DNA of 44,894 nucleotides from Deltaproteobacteria bacterium (GTDB lineage Bacteria; Myxococcota_A; Polyangia; Polyangiales; JADJMO01). How positions within the stretch are numbered: the stretch's first letter is position 1; each line of letters starts with the position of its first letter. Below the pieces are notes generated by a model. It was not told where the DNA came from and did not search any database. It saw only the letters and a list, made by a program, of their open reading frames with translations. The position numbers and the translations under genes were made by a program. Below, piece by piece: positions 15,748-24,899 of this stretch. The stretch spans positions 1-44,894 of the forward strand of contig JALHOE010000048.1 in NCBI GenBank assembly GCA_022843175.1, given 5' to 3'.

Positions 15748-17045
15748 CCGACGCGGGGCTGCTCGGCGCGCTGCTGCGAGCACCCGGCGGATCGATCCTC
15801 GACGCGCGCGGCGAGGTCACGCTCTCGGAGCTCCTCGACCGCGCGTCGCGCGTCGCCTCGACGCTCCGTGGGCGGCGCATCGCCGTGCTCGCGGAGCCGA
15901 CGCGCGAGTTCGTCGTCGCGGTGCTCGCGGTGATGTGGTCGGGCGCGACGGCCGTCGTGCTCTCCAGGGCGAGCCCGGAGCGCGAGCGCGCCGCGGCCTG
16001 TCTTCGAGCCGGCGTCGACGGCGTGCTGAGCGAGCTGAGAGAGGGCGCCCCGCGGCCCTTGCCCGATGCCGCGAGCGACGCGCTCATCCTCTTCACGAGC
16101 GGCACGACGGCGGCGCCGAAGGGCGCGCGGCTCACCCATGAGAACCTGCTCGCCCACGCGCTCGTCCTCCACCAAGCCTGGCAGTGGTCGGCGGACGACC
16201 ACCTCATCCACGCGCTGCCGCTCCATCACCTTCATGGGCTGGGGACTGCGTTGTTCACCGCGCTCGCTGCCGGCGCGTGCGTGGAGCTGCTCCCGCGCTT
16301 CGAGCCCGCGGCCGTGCTCGGCGCGATCCGCGAGCGCTCGGTGTGGATGGCGGTGCCGACGACGATCGCGCGCATGCCGGCGCACCCCGCGTTGCGGCGC
16401 CTGCGCCTCGTGACGAACGGCTCGGCGGGCCTGCCGCGAGTGGTCTCCGATCGCTTCGAGGAGATGTCGGGGCAGCGCCCGCTCGAGCGCTTCGGCATGA
16501 CCGAGACCGGCGTGGTGACCACCCAGCCGCTCGATCGGCGCGAGCCGGGCAACTGCGGCCGCGCCGTAGCGGGCATGGAGGTGCGGATCGTCGACGACGA
16601 GATCCAGGTCCGCGGCCCGGGCGTATTCCCGGGCTACGACGGCGATTCGCCGATCGAGGGCTGGTTTCGCACCGGCGACAGCGGCTCGCTCAACGAGCGC
16701 GGCGAGCTGTTCGTGCACGGGCGCATCTCGGTCGATGTGCTCAAGAGCGGCGGGTACAAGCTGTCGGCGCTAGAGATCGAGGCCGCGATCCGCGAGCACC
16801 CACGGGTCGAGGAGGTGGCGGTGGTCGGCATCCCCGACGTCGAGTGGGGAGATCGGGTCACGGCGGCGATCGTGGCGCGCGCGCCCCTCGATCTCGACGC
16901 GCTCCGCGCGTTTCTGCGCGAGCGGCTCGCGCCCTACAAGATCCCCAAGGACTTCGTGCTGTGCGCCGAGCTGCCGCGCAACGCGATCGGCAAGGTCGTG
17001 AAGCCAGAGCTCATCTCACGCATCGCGGGCGCAGCGAAAGCCTAG
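15744..17045 (+). CDS. Malonyl-CoA synthetase-like (MatB/ACSF3 type) acyl-CoA ligase
   Basis: 433 residues of the AMP-forming acyl-CoA synthetase family. P-loop LFTSGTTAAPKGA at about 115-127; LPLHHLHGLG (about 157), matching the MatB/ACSF3 phrase PLHHVHG; FGMTETG; WFRTGDSG; KSGGYKLSALEIE (about 333-345); and the C-terminal catalytic Lys in PRNAIGKVVK (about 415). Overall similarity in pattern to human ACSF3 favours malonate as substrate, forming malonyl-CoA for fatty acid or polyketide synthesis; other short dicarboxylates are possible. It is shorter than the usual 500 or so residues, chiefly at the N-terminus. The GTG start overlaps the previous stop by 4 bases, with GAGGA just before. Its 3' end overlaps the convergent FGE-like gene by 30 bases. 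Confidence 0.8.
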   Translation: MTDAGLLGALLRAPGGSILDARGEVTLSELLDRASRVASTLRGRRIAVLAEPTREFVVAVLAVMWSGATAVVLSRASPERERAAACLRAGVDGVLSELREGAPRPLPDAASDALILFTSGTTAAPKGARLTHENLLAHALVLHQAWQWSADDHLIHALPLHHLHGLGTALFTALAAGACVELLPRFEPAAVLGAIRERSVWMAVPTTIARMPAHPALRRLRLVTNGSAGLPRVVSDRFEEMSGQRPLERFGMTETGVVTTQPLDRREPGNCGRAVAGMEVRIVDDEIQVRGPGVFPGYDGDSPIEGWFRTGDSGSLNERGELFVHGRISVDVLKSGGYKLSALEIEAAIREHPRVEEVAVVGIPDVEWGDRVTAAIVARAPLDLDALRAFLRERLAPYKIPKDFVLCAELPRNAIGKVVKPELISRIAGAAKA

Positions 17046-17945
17046 CCACGCCGCGCGGGTGGTGGAGTTGGACGGGGTGCGGTGCGTGGCCGTGAAGTTG
17101 TCGGGGCCGTTGAGGTCCCACGCGCCGCCCCGCACGACGTATTCGCCGCCGGCGCCCACCGGCGGTGGCTTGCTCATCGGCGGGCCGCTCGCGGAGATTT
17201 CCCACCAGTTGTCGGCGAGCCACTCCTCGACGTTGCCGGAGAGGTCGAGCACGCCGTAGGGGCTCGCGCCCTCGGGGTAGCTGCCGACGGGCGCGGTGAA
17301 CGGCCAGCCGTCGTCGTCGTTCTGGCCGGTCCACATCGAGGTGAACGTCTCGGGCGGGTTGAACTTGGTGTTGCCCGCCGCGACGAGGCTCGCGTCGGCG
17401 CCGTTGATATGACGTGGCTCGGGGGAGACGTCCCCCCAGGGGAACGGGCGGCCCGCGGTGCCGCGCGCGGCGAGCTCCCACTCCGCTTCGGAGGGGAGGC
17501 GCTTGCCGGCGAAGGCGCAGTACTTCATCGCCTCGTCGTGCGTCACGCAGTTGAGCGGGTGGCGCTCGAGCCCCTGCTTTCCGTAGGTGCAGACCATCGT
17601 GTACTTGGGCGAGAAGGTGTCGCCCTGGTCGAGCGCGGGGCAGGCGCCGGCCTGCACGCACTGGGCGTACGCGCCGGCGGTCACTTCGGTGCGATCGATG
17701 TAGAACGCGTTGACCGTGACGGCGAAACCGTTCGGATCTCCGTACACCATGCCCGGCAAGCCGTTCGGGTTGTTGTACTTCGCCTCTTTGAGGAACTTGA
17801 ACGACGTGGTCGGGATGAACGCCATGTCGCCGCGTGGCGGCTCGATGCGTTTGTTGGGCGGAACAAACGCCGAGGCGGGGCCGGCGACGGAGACGAGCAC
17901 GACCGTGACGAGGAGCGAGGACCGCACGGCAGAGGAGGCTACCAT
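17016..17945 (-). CDS. Secreted FGE/SUMF1-type protein
   Basis: 309 residues. Signal peptide to about VAGPASA (about 27), then a formylglycine-generating-enzyme-type fold: MAFIPTTSF, FYIDRTEVTAGAYAQC, RLPSEAEWELAARG, FPWGD, GNVEEWLADNW, VRGGAW and the closing LGFRCA. Family members oxidise a Cys in sulfatases, or act on small thiols or sugars, or have lost activity. I cannot identify the two redox Cys needed for true FGE activity with confidence; only the terminal FRC Cys is at a suggestive place. No sulfatase is encoded in the window. ATG 17945 leaves 41 bases to the divergent gene; an ATG at 17975 would overlap the presumed promoter space. Confidence 0.8.
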   Translation of the reverse strand: MVASSAVRSSLLVTVVLVSVAGPASAFVPPNKRIEPPRGDMAFIPTTSFKFLKEAKYNNPNGLPGMVYGDPNGFAVTVNAFYIDRTEVTAGAYAQCVQAGACPALDQGDTFSPKYTMVCTYGKQGLERHPLNCVTHDEAMKYCAFAGKRLPSEAEWELAARGTAGRPFPWGDVSPEPRHINGADASLVAAGNTKFNPPETFTSMWTGQNDDDGWPFTAPVGSYPEGASPYGVLDLSGNVEEWLADNWWEISASGPPMSKPPPVGAGGEYVVRGGAWDLNGPDNFTATHRTPSNSTTRAAWLGFRCARDA

Positions 17946-17986
17946 TGCATTGCGCCCGCGGCGCGATAGCTCCATAACGAACGCCC

Positions 17987-18541
17987 ATGCGGGCTGCTTC
18001 CCTGGCGCTGATCGCGCTGCTTTCCGCCGGCTGTAGCGACGACGACGACCACCCCGCCACGGTCAGCGACGCGTGCAGCGACGGGGGCGCCATCGAGCGC
18101 ACCAACGTCACCGACGAAGCCTGCCGCGCCTTCCTCGAGGCCGAGTCGCGCGGGCAGGTGGTCGTCGACCCGGCCAGGGCGCCGGCGTGGACGCTCGCCG
18201 GCACCAAGCTCCCGCCGGCGCCGCCGCCGCGGTTCACCTGGACAAAAGGAACCCTGGCGCGCCGCAAGACGCTTGGTCAGTGGCTGATCGGGGAGGCATG
18301 GGCGCACGGCGACACCACCGGCGACGCGTTCGTCCTCACGTTCCGCGACAAGGCCGGCAAGGAACTCCACCGCGCGATGACCACCAACCTCGAATACGCG
18401 CCGGCGGCGGCCACCTGGGACAGGGTTCGCGCGGGCGGCTCGTTCGTGGTCACGCTCACCGGCGTTCGCTTCACGCGCAATGTGATCGCGACCGGCACCC
18501 GCGCGACGTCGGCCGATCCGCTGCCGATCACGGTGGAGTGA
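17987..18541 (+). CDS. Lipoprotein, hypothetical, first gene of a six-gene run
   Basis: 184 residues. MRAASLALIALLSAGC gives a lipobox SAGC with Cys at 16, followed by an acidic DDDDH stretch. The mature domain (about 35-184) is beta-rich, ending in phrases like GSFVVTLTGVRFTRNVI. No family recognised. Its TGA stop shares a base with the ATG of the beta-propeller gene (TGATG at 18539-18543), and that gene overlaps the cytochrome gene, so the three are likely produced together. An extracytoplasmic partner role for the propeller/cytochrome pair is inferred from this. Confidence 0.75.
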   Translation: MRAASLALIALLSAGCSDDDDHPATVSDACSDGGAIERTNVTDEACRAFLEAESRGQVVVDPARAPAWTLAGTKLPPAPPPRFTWTKGTLARRKTLGQWLIGEAWAHGDTTGDAFVLTFRDKAGKELHRAMTTNLEYAPAAATWDRVRAGGSFVVTLTGVRFTRNVIATGTRATSADPLPITVE

Positions 18542-19713
18542 TGCGTCGGGCCGCCCTCGCGCTGCTCCTCTCCGCGTGCGCGTCGCCCGAGCCGGCCCGC
18601 AACGACCTGCCGTACACCGGCGACGCGTGGGTGGAGTCGAGGCCGCAGTTCGACGTTCCCAAGGGGGCGCTGGCCGTCGTCACCAACAACCTCTCGGACA
18701 CGATCACGCTGATCGATTTGCAGAAGAACCTCGTCGTCGCCACGCGGCCGATCGATCTCGATCCGCTCGCCGTCGACGGCCCGCACCACGCCGTCGTCGA
18801 CCCCGCCGGCGAGTTCATCTACACCCCGCTCGCGTTCCCGCGCGAGGGCGCGGGCACCGGCCCGCACGCAGACCACGGCGCCTCGCAGATCCCCGGTGTG
18901 CTGCTCAAGCTCCGCGCGCGGGATCTCTCGCGGGTCGCCACGCTGACGATCGAGAACAACCCCGGCGAGATCGCGCTCACCCGCGACGGCAAGAGGGCGA
19001 TCGTCAGTCACTTCGACCTCGCGCGCGTGGTCGAGGGGCTCAAGGCCAAGAAGCCCCTCGCCGAGCTGCGCGCGCCGATCGTCATCGTCGACACCGCCAC
19101 CATGACCCGCGTGGCGTCCCCCGCGCCGTGCGTCGCGAGCCACGGCATGACGCTCTCGCCGGACGACAAGACGCTCTACCTCGCGTGTTACGGCGAGGAC
19201 GCGATCGGCGTGGTCGACGTCGCCTCGGCCAGGAGCGAGCTCATCCCGCTCGGCGCCGCGCCCGCCACGCCGCCGGATATCACGTTCGGCCCCTACTTCG
19301 TCGGTCTCGCGGACGGGGCGCTGATCGTCGCCGAGACCGAGGGCAAAGCCATCCGCGCGATCGACCTCGCCACGCGCAAGACCACCCATCGCACCCCCCT
19401 CGACGGCGCGGTGTTCGGCTCGGCGCGCACCGCCGAGGGCAAACACCTCGTGCCGGTGCAGCAGCCGGACAAGCTGGTGCTCGTCGACGCCGCGCTCGCG
19501 GTCGAGAAGACCCGCTCGTTCACCGGCACCGAGTGCGTGAAGCCGCACCAGGTCGCGCGGCATGGGGCGCGGTTCTTCCTCGTGTGCGAGGGCGATCACG
19601 TCGGCGCCGGCAAGGTGCTCGAGCTCGATCCGAGCACGCTCGAGACGCTCCGCTCGTTCGACGTCGGCGCCTACCCGGACGTGCTCGCGTTCCCGGTCGG
19701 AGCCGCTCTGTGA
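18541..19713 (+). CDS. YVTN-type beta-propeller lipoprotein
   Basis: 390 residues. MRRAALALLLSAC is a lipoprotein signal with Cys at 13. The rest consists of about six or seven blades of the kind VVTNNLSDTITLIDL, MTLSPDDKTLYLACYG and DAIGVVDVA, typical of YVTN/surface-layer beta-propellers. His-rich phrases (GPHHAVVD, GPHADHG) recall propellers that sit beside cytochromes and bind metal, but no canonical active site is identified. It overlaps the preceding stop by one base and the following cytochrome start by four (GTGA), which strongly suggests that propeller and cytochrome work as a periplasmic or outer-membrane redox unit. Confidence 0.8.
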   Translation: MRRAALALLLSACASPEPARNDLPYTGDAWVESRPQFDVPKGALAVVTNNLSDTITLIDLQKNLVVATRPIDLDPLAVDGPHHAVVDPAGEFIYTPLAFPREGAGTGPHADHGASQIPGVLLKLRARDLSRVATLTIENNPGEIALTRDGKRAIVSHFDLARVVEGLKAKKPLAELRAPIVIVDTATMTRVASPAPCVASHGMTLSPDDKTLYLACYGEDAIGVVDVASARSELIPLGAAPATPPDITFGPYFVGLADGALIVAETEGKAIRAIDLATRKTTHRTPLDGAVFGSARTAEGKHLVPVQQPDKLVLVDAALAVEKTRSFTGTECVKPHQVARHGARFFLVCEGDHVGAGKVLELDPSTLETLRSFDVGAYPDVLAFPVGAAL

Positions 19714-20417
19714 AGCGCGCGCTCCTGTGCGTGACCCTGCTCGCATGCGCCTCGGATCCCGGCGAGGTGACGACGACCGCGGTGCAGCGCGGCGAGCGCC
19801 TGGTGTCCGACCCGGGGTTCGCCGAGTCGAAGTTCAACGCCTACGCCTGCACCACCTGTCACGCGATCGCCGACGCGCGAGGGCGGCTCCTGCCCGGCGC
19901 GCCGCTCGCCGGTGCGGCGCGGCGTCCGTCGTTCTGGGGCGGCCGGTTCACCACGCTCAACGAGGCGGTCAACGAGTGCGCCACCAAGTTCATGCGCGCC
20001 GAGCCGCTCGATCCGGCGGCCAAGAAGTGGGTCGATCTGTGGGCGTACCTGCAATCGATCGGCGAGCAGGGGCCGCGCGACGCTTGGCCGTTCGAGACGG
20101 TGTATCGCATCACCGATCTCCCGCGCGGCGACGCGGGGAGGGGACGCGCCACGTGGGACGCCGCGTGCAAGGGGTGCCACGGCGCCGCCAACACCGGCGA
20201 GGGCGTGCTCGGCCCGGCGTCGGTGGTGCCGCGGGAGACGCTCGAGGAGCACGGCAAGGAGGGCGGCTCGATCGTGCGGCAGGTCGTGGTCGAGAAGGCT
20301 CGCCACGGCAGCTACCTCGGGTTCCCCGGGGTGATGCCCCCGTTCTCCAAGCAGGTTCTGAGCGACGAGCAGCTCGCGGACGTCCTCACGTACCTCGGGC
20401 TGCACGAGTTGAAGTAG
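19710..20417 (+). CDS. Dihaem c-type cytochrome lipoprotein
   Basis: 235 residues. VKRALLCVTLLAC is a lipoprotein signal (Cys at 13). Two haem c attachment motifs are present: CTTCH at 47-51 and CKGCH at 153-157. Met in VMPPFS near 210 is a likely sixth ligand for the second haem. The arrangement of two cytochrome c domains joined by a linker resembles MauG-unrelated dihaem electron-transfer proteins rather than peroxidases; the redox partner is unknown. GTG 19710 overlaps the upstream TGA (GTGA). The ACE-like gene begins 19 bases downstream. Confidence 0.85.
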   Translation: MKRALLCVTLLACASDPGEVTTTAVQRGERLVSDPGFAESKFNAYACTTCHAIADARGRLLPGAPLAGAARRPSFWGGRFTTLNEAVNECATKFMRAEPLDPAAKKWVDLWAYLQSIGEQGPRDAWPFETVYRITDLPRGDAGRGRATWDAACKGCHGAANTGEGVLGPASVVPRETLEEHGKEGGSIVRQVVVEKARHGSYLGFPGVMPPFSKQVLSDEQLADVLTYLGLHELK

Positions 20418-20436
20418 CCGTGGTAGTCCGGGCGGC

Positions 20437-22341
20437 ATGCGCCCCCGCCTCCTCGTCTCGCTCTTCACGGTCACGATGCTCGCGTGCGGTGGCGAATCCG
20501 CCCAGAAGCAGTGCCCCGCCGTGCCGGCGCCGCTGCCCCCGGCGCCGACGCCCTCGGTCGCGAGCTCGGTCGCCGCGCCGTCGAAGCCGGCCGCGGCGGA
20601 CGCGATCCGCTTCATCGGCGAGGTCGACAAGGAGCTGCGGCGGCTGTGGGTGTGGGGCTCGCGCGCCTCGTGGGTGAACAAGAACTTCATCACCTACGAC
20701 ACCAACGCGCTGTCGTCCGAGGCCGAGGAGGCGAACATGGCCTACCTCGCCAAGGTCATCCCCGAGGCCGCGAAGTTCGACGGCGTCGAGGGCATCCCCG
20801 CTGAGGTGCGGCGCCAGCTCGAGCTCCTCAAGCACGCAACCTCGCTCCCCGCGCCGAGCGACGCGGCCGAACGCGGTGAGCTCGCGAAGATCTCCGTCGA
20901 GCTCGAGTCGATGTACGGCGCCAACAAGTACTGCCCCGAGGGCGCGACGAAGCTCGGCAAGTTCCTCAAGAAGGGCGAGAAGTGCCTCAACCTCGAGGAG
21001 CTCTCGCAGATCATCAGCAAGTCGCGCGACGAAGCGGTGCTGCAGGAAGCGTGGACGGGCTGGCACGGCACCGCGCGCGCGATGCGCCCGATGTACAACC
21101 GCCTGGTCACCCTCGGCAACAAGGGCGCCAAGGAGATCGGCTACGGCGACCTCGGGAAGCTGTGGAACTCGGGCTACGACATGACGCCCGACGCGTTCGA
21201 GAAGGACGCCGAGCGCCTGTGGAGCGAGGTGAAGCCGCTCTACGAGCAGCTCCACTGCTACGCGCGCGCGAAGCTGAAGAAGAAGTACAAGCTCGGCGAC
21301 GACAAGAAGATCCCCGCGCACCTGCTCGGCAACATGTGGGCGCAGGACTGGGCGAACATCTGGGACGTCCTCGAGCCGCACAAGGGCTCGGTGTCGCTCG
21401 ACGTGACCGCCAAGATGAAGGCCAAGAAGTGGGACGAGAAGAAGGTGGTGAAGACCGCCGAGGACTTCTTCGTCGGCATCGGTCTCGACCCGCTGCCCAA
21501 GTCGTTCTGGGAGCGCTCGCTCTTCGTGAAGCCGAAGGACCGTGAGGTCGTGTGTCACGCGAGCGCGTGGGACGTCGAGTACGCCAACGATCTGCGCATC
21601 AAGATGTGCGTCGAGGTCAACGAAGAAGACCTGCTCGTCGCGCACCACGAGCTCGGGCACGTCTATTACTTCCACTACTATCACCGGCTGCCGATGCTCC
21701 TGCAGGACGGCGCCAACAAGGGCTTCCACGAGGGCATCGGCGACACCCTCGCGCTCTCGGTCACGCCCACGTACCTCAAGGGACTCGGCCTCATCGACAA
21801 GGTGCCGAACGATCCCAAGGGCGAGATCAACGTGCTCATGAAGATGGCGCTGCAGAAGGTCGCGTTCCTGCCGTTCGGCAAGCTGATCGACCAATGGCGT
21901 TGGGACGTGTTCGCCGGCAAGACCGAGCCCGGGCAGTACAACGCCGCGTGGTGGAAGCTGCGCGAGAAGTACCAGGGCGTGGCGGCGCCGGTGAAGCGCA
22001 GCGAGGACGACTTCGATCCCGGCGCGAAGTTCCACGTGCCGGCCAACGTGAGCTACACGCGCTACTTCCTCGCGCACATCTACCAGTTCCAGTTCCACAA
22101 GGCGCTCTGCGCGGCGGCGGGCCACCAGGGCCCGCTGCACACCTGCTCGATCGCCAACAGCAAGGCCGCCGGCGACAAGCTCCGCGCGGTGCTGCAGATG
22201 GGCGCCAAGGAGCCATGGCCGGTCGCGATGAAGGCGCTCACCGGCCAGGACAAGGCCGACGCGACGGCGATCCTCGACTACTTCGCGCCGCTGATGAAGT
22301 GGCTGCAGGAGCAGAACAAGGGGGAGCAGTGCGGGTGGTAG
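20437..22341 (+). CDS. M2-family peptidyl-dipeptidase lipoprotein (angiotensin-converting-enzyme homologue)
   Basis: 634 residues. A zinc dicarboxypeptidase that removes C-terminal dipeptides from peptides; lipobox TMLAC (Cys at 17) places it in the envelope. After a Pro/Ala linker the whole M2 domain is present. The zinc site is HELGH at 404-408 with third ligand Glu432 in GFHEGIGD, the same 24-residue spacing as human ACE (387 to 411). His533, Arg542 and Tyr543 in FHVPANVSYTRYF match the ACE positions His513, Arg522 (chloride ligand) and Tyr523. MWAQDWANIWD and IYQFQFHKALC are family landmarks. All key residues are intact, so activity is expected. Natural substrates are unknown; periplasmic or prey-derived peptides are plausible. 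Confidence 0.93.
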   Translation: MRPRLLVSLFTVTMLACGGESAQKQCPAVPAPLPPAPTPSVASSVAAPSKPAAADAIRFIGEVDKELRRLWVWGSRASWVNKNFITYDTNALSSEAEEANMAYLAKVIPEAAKFDGVEGIPAEVRRQLELLKHATSLPAPSDAAERGELAKISVELESMYGANKYCPEGATKLGKFLKKGEKCLNLEELSQIISKSRDEAVLQEAWTGWHGTARAMRPMYNRLVTLGNKGAKEIGYGDLGKLWNSGYDMTPDAFEKDAERLWSEVKPLYEQLHCYARAKLKKKYKLGDDKKIPAHLLGNMWAQDWANIWDVLEPHKGSVSLDVTAKMKAKKWDEKKVVKTAEDFFVGIGLDPLPKSFWERSLFVKPKDREVVCHASAWDVEYANDLRIKMCVEVNEEDLLVAHHELGHVYYFHYYHRLPMLLQDGANKGFHEGIGDTLALSVTPTYLKGLGLIDKVPNDPKGEINVLMKMALQKVAFLPFGKLIDQWRWDVFAGKTEPGQYNAAWWKLREKYQGVAAPVKRSEDDFDPGAKFHVPANVSYTRYFLAHIYQFQFHKALCAAAGHQGPLHTCSIANSKAAGDKLRAVLQMGAKEPWPVAMKALTGQDKADATAILDYFAPLMKWLQEQNKGEQCGW

Positions 22342-22385
22342 CGGAGAGCACGCAACCGGCGGCGAGGTCCGGTCGATGGGGGGGC

Positions 22386-23285
22386 GTGCGCTTCCCAATC
22401 CTCCTCGCCGGCTTTCTCGTGACGGGTTCCTCGGGTGCGCAGCCCGCCGGCTTTCAAGCCACTTACTCCAAGGGCGTGAAGCTCGAGAACAAGGGCCAGC
22501 TTACCGACGCGCTCGCGGAGTTCGAGTCGATCCCTGCCGAAAAGCGGGATGTAAACACGCGTCTGCACATCGCCGGCTGCAAGGAGAAGCTGCATCGCTT
22601 CCTCGCCGCGCGAGACGAGTACGAGGCCCTCCGCAGGGATCCGAAGTCGGACCCGGCGACCGTGGACACCGCGGCCGCGGCGCTGAGCGATCTCGTTCCG
22701 CGGATCCCGATCGTTCGCCTCTCCGTCAGCGGGCCCGGCGTCGAGATCCGGCTCGACGACAAGGTCGTGGTCGCCGGGGACTTGCGCGCCGACCCTGGGC
22801 CTCATTCCATAGTCGCCACCCGCGGAGACGCGGTTGTCTTCGAGCGCAAGCTCGAGCTCGCGGAGAGCAGCACCACGGCCGTGCATGTTGACGCGCCGGC
22901 CGCGGTCTCCGCGCCGTCGCCGAAGCCCGCGCCGCTGCCCGTGGTCGCACAGGCCCCGCCGTCGCGTATCACCGGTCTGCCGTTCTACGTCGGGGGCGGC
23001 GTCGCGCTGCTCGCCGCCAGTGGCGCGTACTTGCTTTCGACCTCCGCGGCTCGCCGCGTCGACGAGCGGTGCAAGGAGCAACTCTCCTTCGACTGTGACG
23101 AAGAGGCCGCGGGTGCGGCGAGCATACGAACGTGGCAAACCGTGTCCGTGGTGTCGGCAGGCCTCGGCGTGGTCGCGATCGGCGTCGGTCTCGCGATCGA
23201 TCTGAGCCGACCGACGACAAAGCAGACGGCGTCGGTCCGCGTGCAGATGAGCGGCACCGGGTTTCAGCTCGTAGGGAGGTTCTGA
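22386..23285 (+). CDS. TPR-like exported protein with two C-terminal membrane helices
   Basis: 299 residues. GTG 22386, preceded by a G-run Shine-Dalgarno, starts a signal peptide ending near GSSGAQ-PAGF. Residues about 25-100 look like tetratricopeptide-type helices (YSKGVKLENKGQLTDALAEF, LAARDEYEALRRD), followed by a PEGA-like beta segment (about 108-165: VRLSVSGPGVEIRLDDK, GPHSIVATRGD), a Pro-rich linker, and two hydrophobic helices (about 200-220 and 250-275). This layout is common in myxobacterial envelope proteins of unknown role. It lies 44 bases after the ACE homologue and overlaps the next gene by one base. Confidence 0.75.
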   Translation: MRFPILLAGFLVTGSSGAQPAGFQATYSKGVKLENKGQLTDALAEFESIPAEKRDVNTRLHIAGCKEKLHRFLAARDEYEALRRDPKSDPATVDTAAAALSDLVPRIPIVRLSVSGPGVEIRLDDKVVVAGDLRADPGPHSIVATRGDAVVFERKLELAESSTTAVHVDAPAAVSAPSPKPAPLPVVAQAPPSRITGLPFYVGGGVALLAASGAYLLSTSAARRVDERCKEQLSFDCDEEAAGAASIRTWQTVSVVSAGLGVVAIGVGLAIDLSRPTTKQTASVRVQMSGTGFQLVGRF

Positions 23286-24832
23286 TGCGCGCGGTGGTAG
23301 GTGTGTTGGTCTTCGCGACGATGGGCTGCGGCACGGGCGAGCTCGCCGGCCGCTGCGCGGCGGATCCGGCGGCCTGCGCCGACGCCGAAGAGTCGTCCGC
23401 CGATTCGACGTCGGCCGAGACGATCGAGGGTGTCGACTCGGGCGATCCTGACTCGTTCGGGACGGAGTCCGCGCCGGCAGACGCGCAGTCCGACACCGGC
23501 CTCGCGCCGCCCGATGCGGACGCGTCTGACACGTTCGTCTCTCCGGACGCGCCAGCCGACGCAACGATGGACACTGCGATGCCGTTACCGGACACGGCCG
23601 TCGACTCGGCGGTGGATACGACGCCGCCGCCGGATACGACGCCACCGCCGGACACGAGTGTCGCCGATACGACGCCGACGGTGTGCACGCCCTCGGCGAA
23701 GTCGTGCGTCGGGAAGGATTTTCACGAGTGCGACGCGGTGGGCTCGAAGGAGGCGGTGACGACTTGCGCGATAGGCTGCTCGGCTGCGAGCGGCTGTCTT
23801 CGTCCCATCCAGGTTGCTGCGGGAGTCGGGACATCGTGCGCTGTGCTGTCGGACAAGACGGTCCGTTGTTGGGGCAGCAACACTCTCGGCGCGATCGGTG
23901 ACGGCACGAAGACGGACCGAACCGTACCGACTCTGGTCGCCGGTTTCGCGGGAGCGTCGACCGTCACCCCTGGCAACCTATCGACCTGTGCCCGCAAGGA
24001 TGACGGTACCGTGTGGTGCTGGGGCGACAACACGGAGAACCAGCTCGGCGATCCCCTCATCGACTACTTCAGCCTGCTCCCGCACCAAATCCCCGCGACT
24101 AGCCTCGCGAACCTCTCTAGGGGGGGCTCCGAATGGGCGACATGCGGTGTGGCGAATTCCGGCAGTGTGCTTTGCTGGGGAAACTCGGGGATCGGCCTAT
24201 ACCAGAAGCCGACCTCGCCCGGCGCGTTCGGACCGACGTCCGCCGTCAGCAATGGAGAAGGTCACTTGTGCGCCCTTCTCACCTCCGGGGCAATTCACTG
24301 CTTGGGTACCAACGGAAAGGGTGAACTCGGCGACGGTACGATGACGAACCGGATCAGCCCGACCCCGGTGAGCGGTGGTTTCACGTTCAAGTCAGTAGCT
24401 GCTGGTTACAACTACACCTGCGCGCTCGACACCGATGGGTCACCCCGGTGTTGGGGCCTCAACGACCGCGGGCAACTCGGAGACAGCACGATCGTGAATC
24501 GTTCGCTTCCCACGCTGGTGACGGGAATGATGGCGGGCGCCAAGACCGTAGCGGTTGGATGGGCAACCACATGCGCGATTCGCACCGATGATTCCCTCTG
24601 GTGTTGGGGTGCGAATGGCTCGGGGCAAATCGGCGACGGGACGGTGTCTGATCGACGCGCCCCGACGGGGGTCAGCGGGGCAGGCACAACGAAAGCCGTT
24701 GCAGTCGGATTTGGCCACGCCTGCGCCATCGGGGTTGACGATCGAGTGCGCTGTTGGGGCGACAACTCGGCGGGGCAGCTTGGTGACGGCACGAAGGTCT
24801 TGCGCACGACTGCCACGCTGGTGAATTGGTAG
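23285..24832 (+). CDS. RCC1-repeat lipoprotein
   Basis: 515 residues. Lipobox MGCG with lipidated Cys near 15, then an Asp/Ala/Pro/Thr linker to about 135 containing DTG-like pieces, a small Cys domain (about 138-175), and seven RCC1-type blades (about 178-515). Each blade has a CA..DDG.V.CWG.N..GQLGDG phrase with a Cys pair, so a disulfide-stabilised seven-blade propeller is expected, the standard RCC1 number. Blade 3 (LCWGNSGIGLYQ) is the most degenerate. Exported RCC1 proteins are abundant in Myxococcota and usually have unknown ligands. ATG 23285 follows GGAGG closely and shares its A with the previous TGA. Confidence 0.85.
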   Translation: MRAVVGVLVFATMGCGTGELAGRCAADPAACADAEESSADSTSAETIEGVDSGDPDSFGTESAPADAQSDTGLAPPDADASDTFVSPDAPADATMDTAMPLPDTAVDSAVDTTPPPDTTPPPDTSVADTTPTVCTPSAKSCVGKDFHECDAVGSKEAVTTCAIGCSAASGCLRPIQVAAGVGTSCAVLSDKTVRCWGSNTLGAIGDGTKTDRTVPTLVAGFAGASTVTPGNLSTCARKDDGTVWCWGDNTENQLGDPLIDYFSLLPHQIPATSLANLSRGGSEWATCGVANSGSVLCWGNSGIGLYQKPTSPGAFGPTSAVSNGEGHLCALLTSGAIHCLGTNGKGELGDGTMTNRISPTPVSGGFTFKSVAAGYNYTCALDTDGSPRCWGLNDRGQLGDSTIVNRSLPTLVTGMMAGAKTVAVGWATTCAIRTDDSLWCWGANGSGQIGDGTVSDRRAPTGVSGAGTTKAVAVGFGHACAIGVDDRVRCWGDNSAGQLGDGTKVLRTTATLVNW

Positions 24833-24854
24833 CCCTCGCGAACGCCAAAAGTGG

Positions 24855-24885
24855 AACGAGCGCGGCCCCACGGGTCGCGCTCGTT
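24855..24885. terminator. Hairpin serving two convergent genes
   Basis: AACGAGCGCG (24855-24864) and CGCGCTCGTT (24876-24885) form a perfect 10-pair stem around a short GC-rich centre. It starts 22 bases past the RCC1 gene stop and ends 14 bases before the stop of the minus-strand gene at 24900. The stem begins with AA and ends with TT on either strand, so it could act in both directions, though the T run is short. Confidence 0.6.
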
Positions 24886-24899
24886 TGCCTGTCTGTGGT

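Noticed and set aside
17016-17945. Sulfatase-activating FGE or ergothioneine EgtB
   Set aside because: No sulfatase, no DinB-type iron-binding domain and no clear redox Cys pair; only the general fold is supported.
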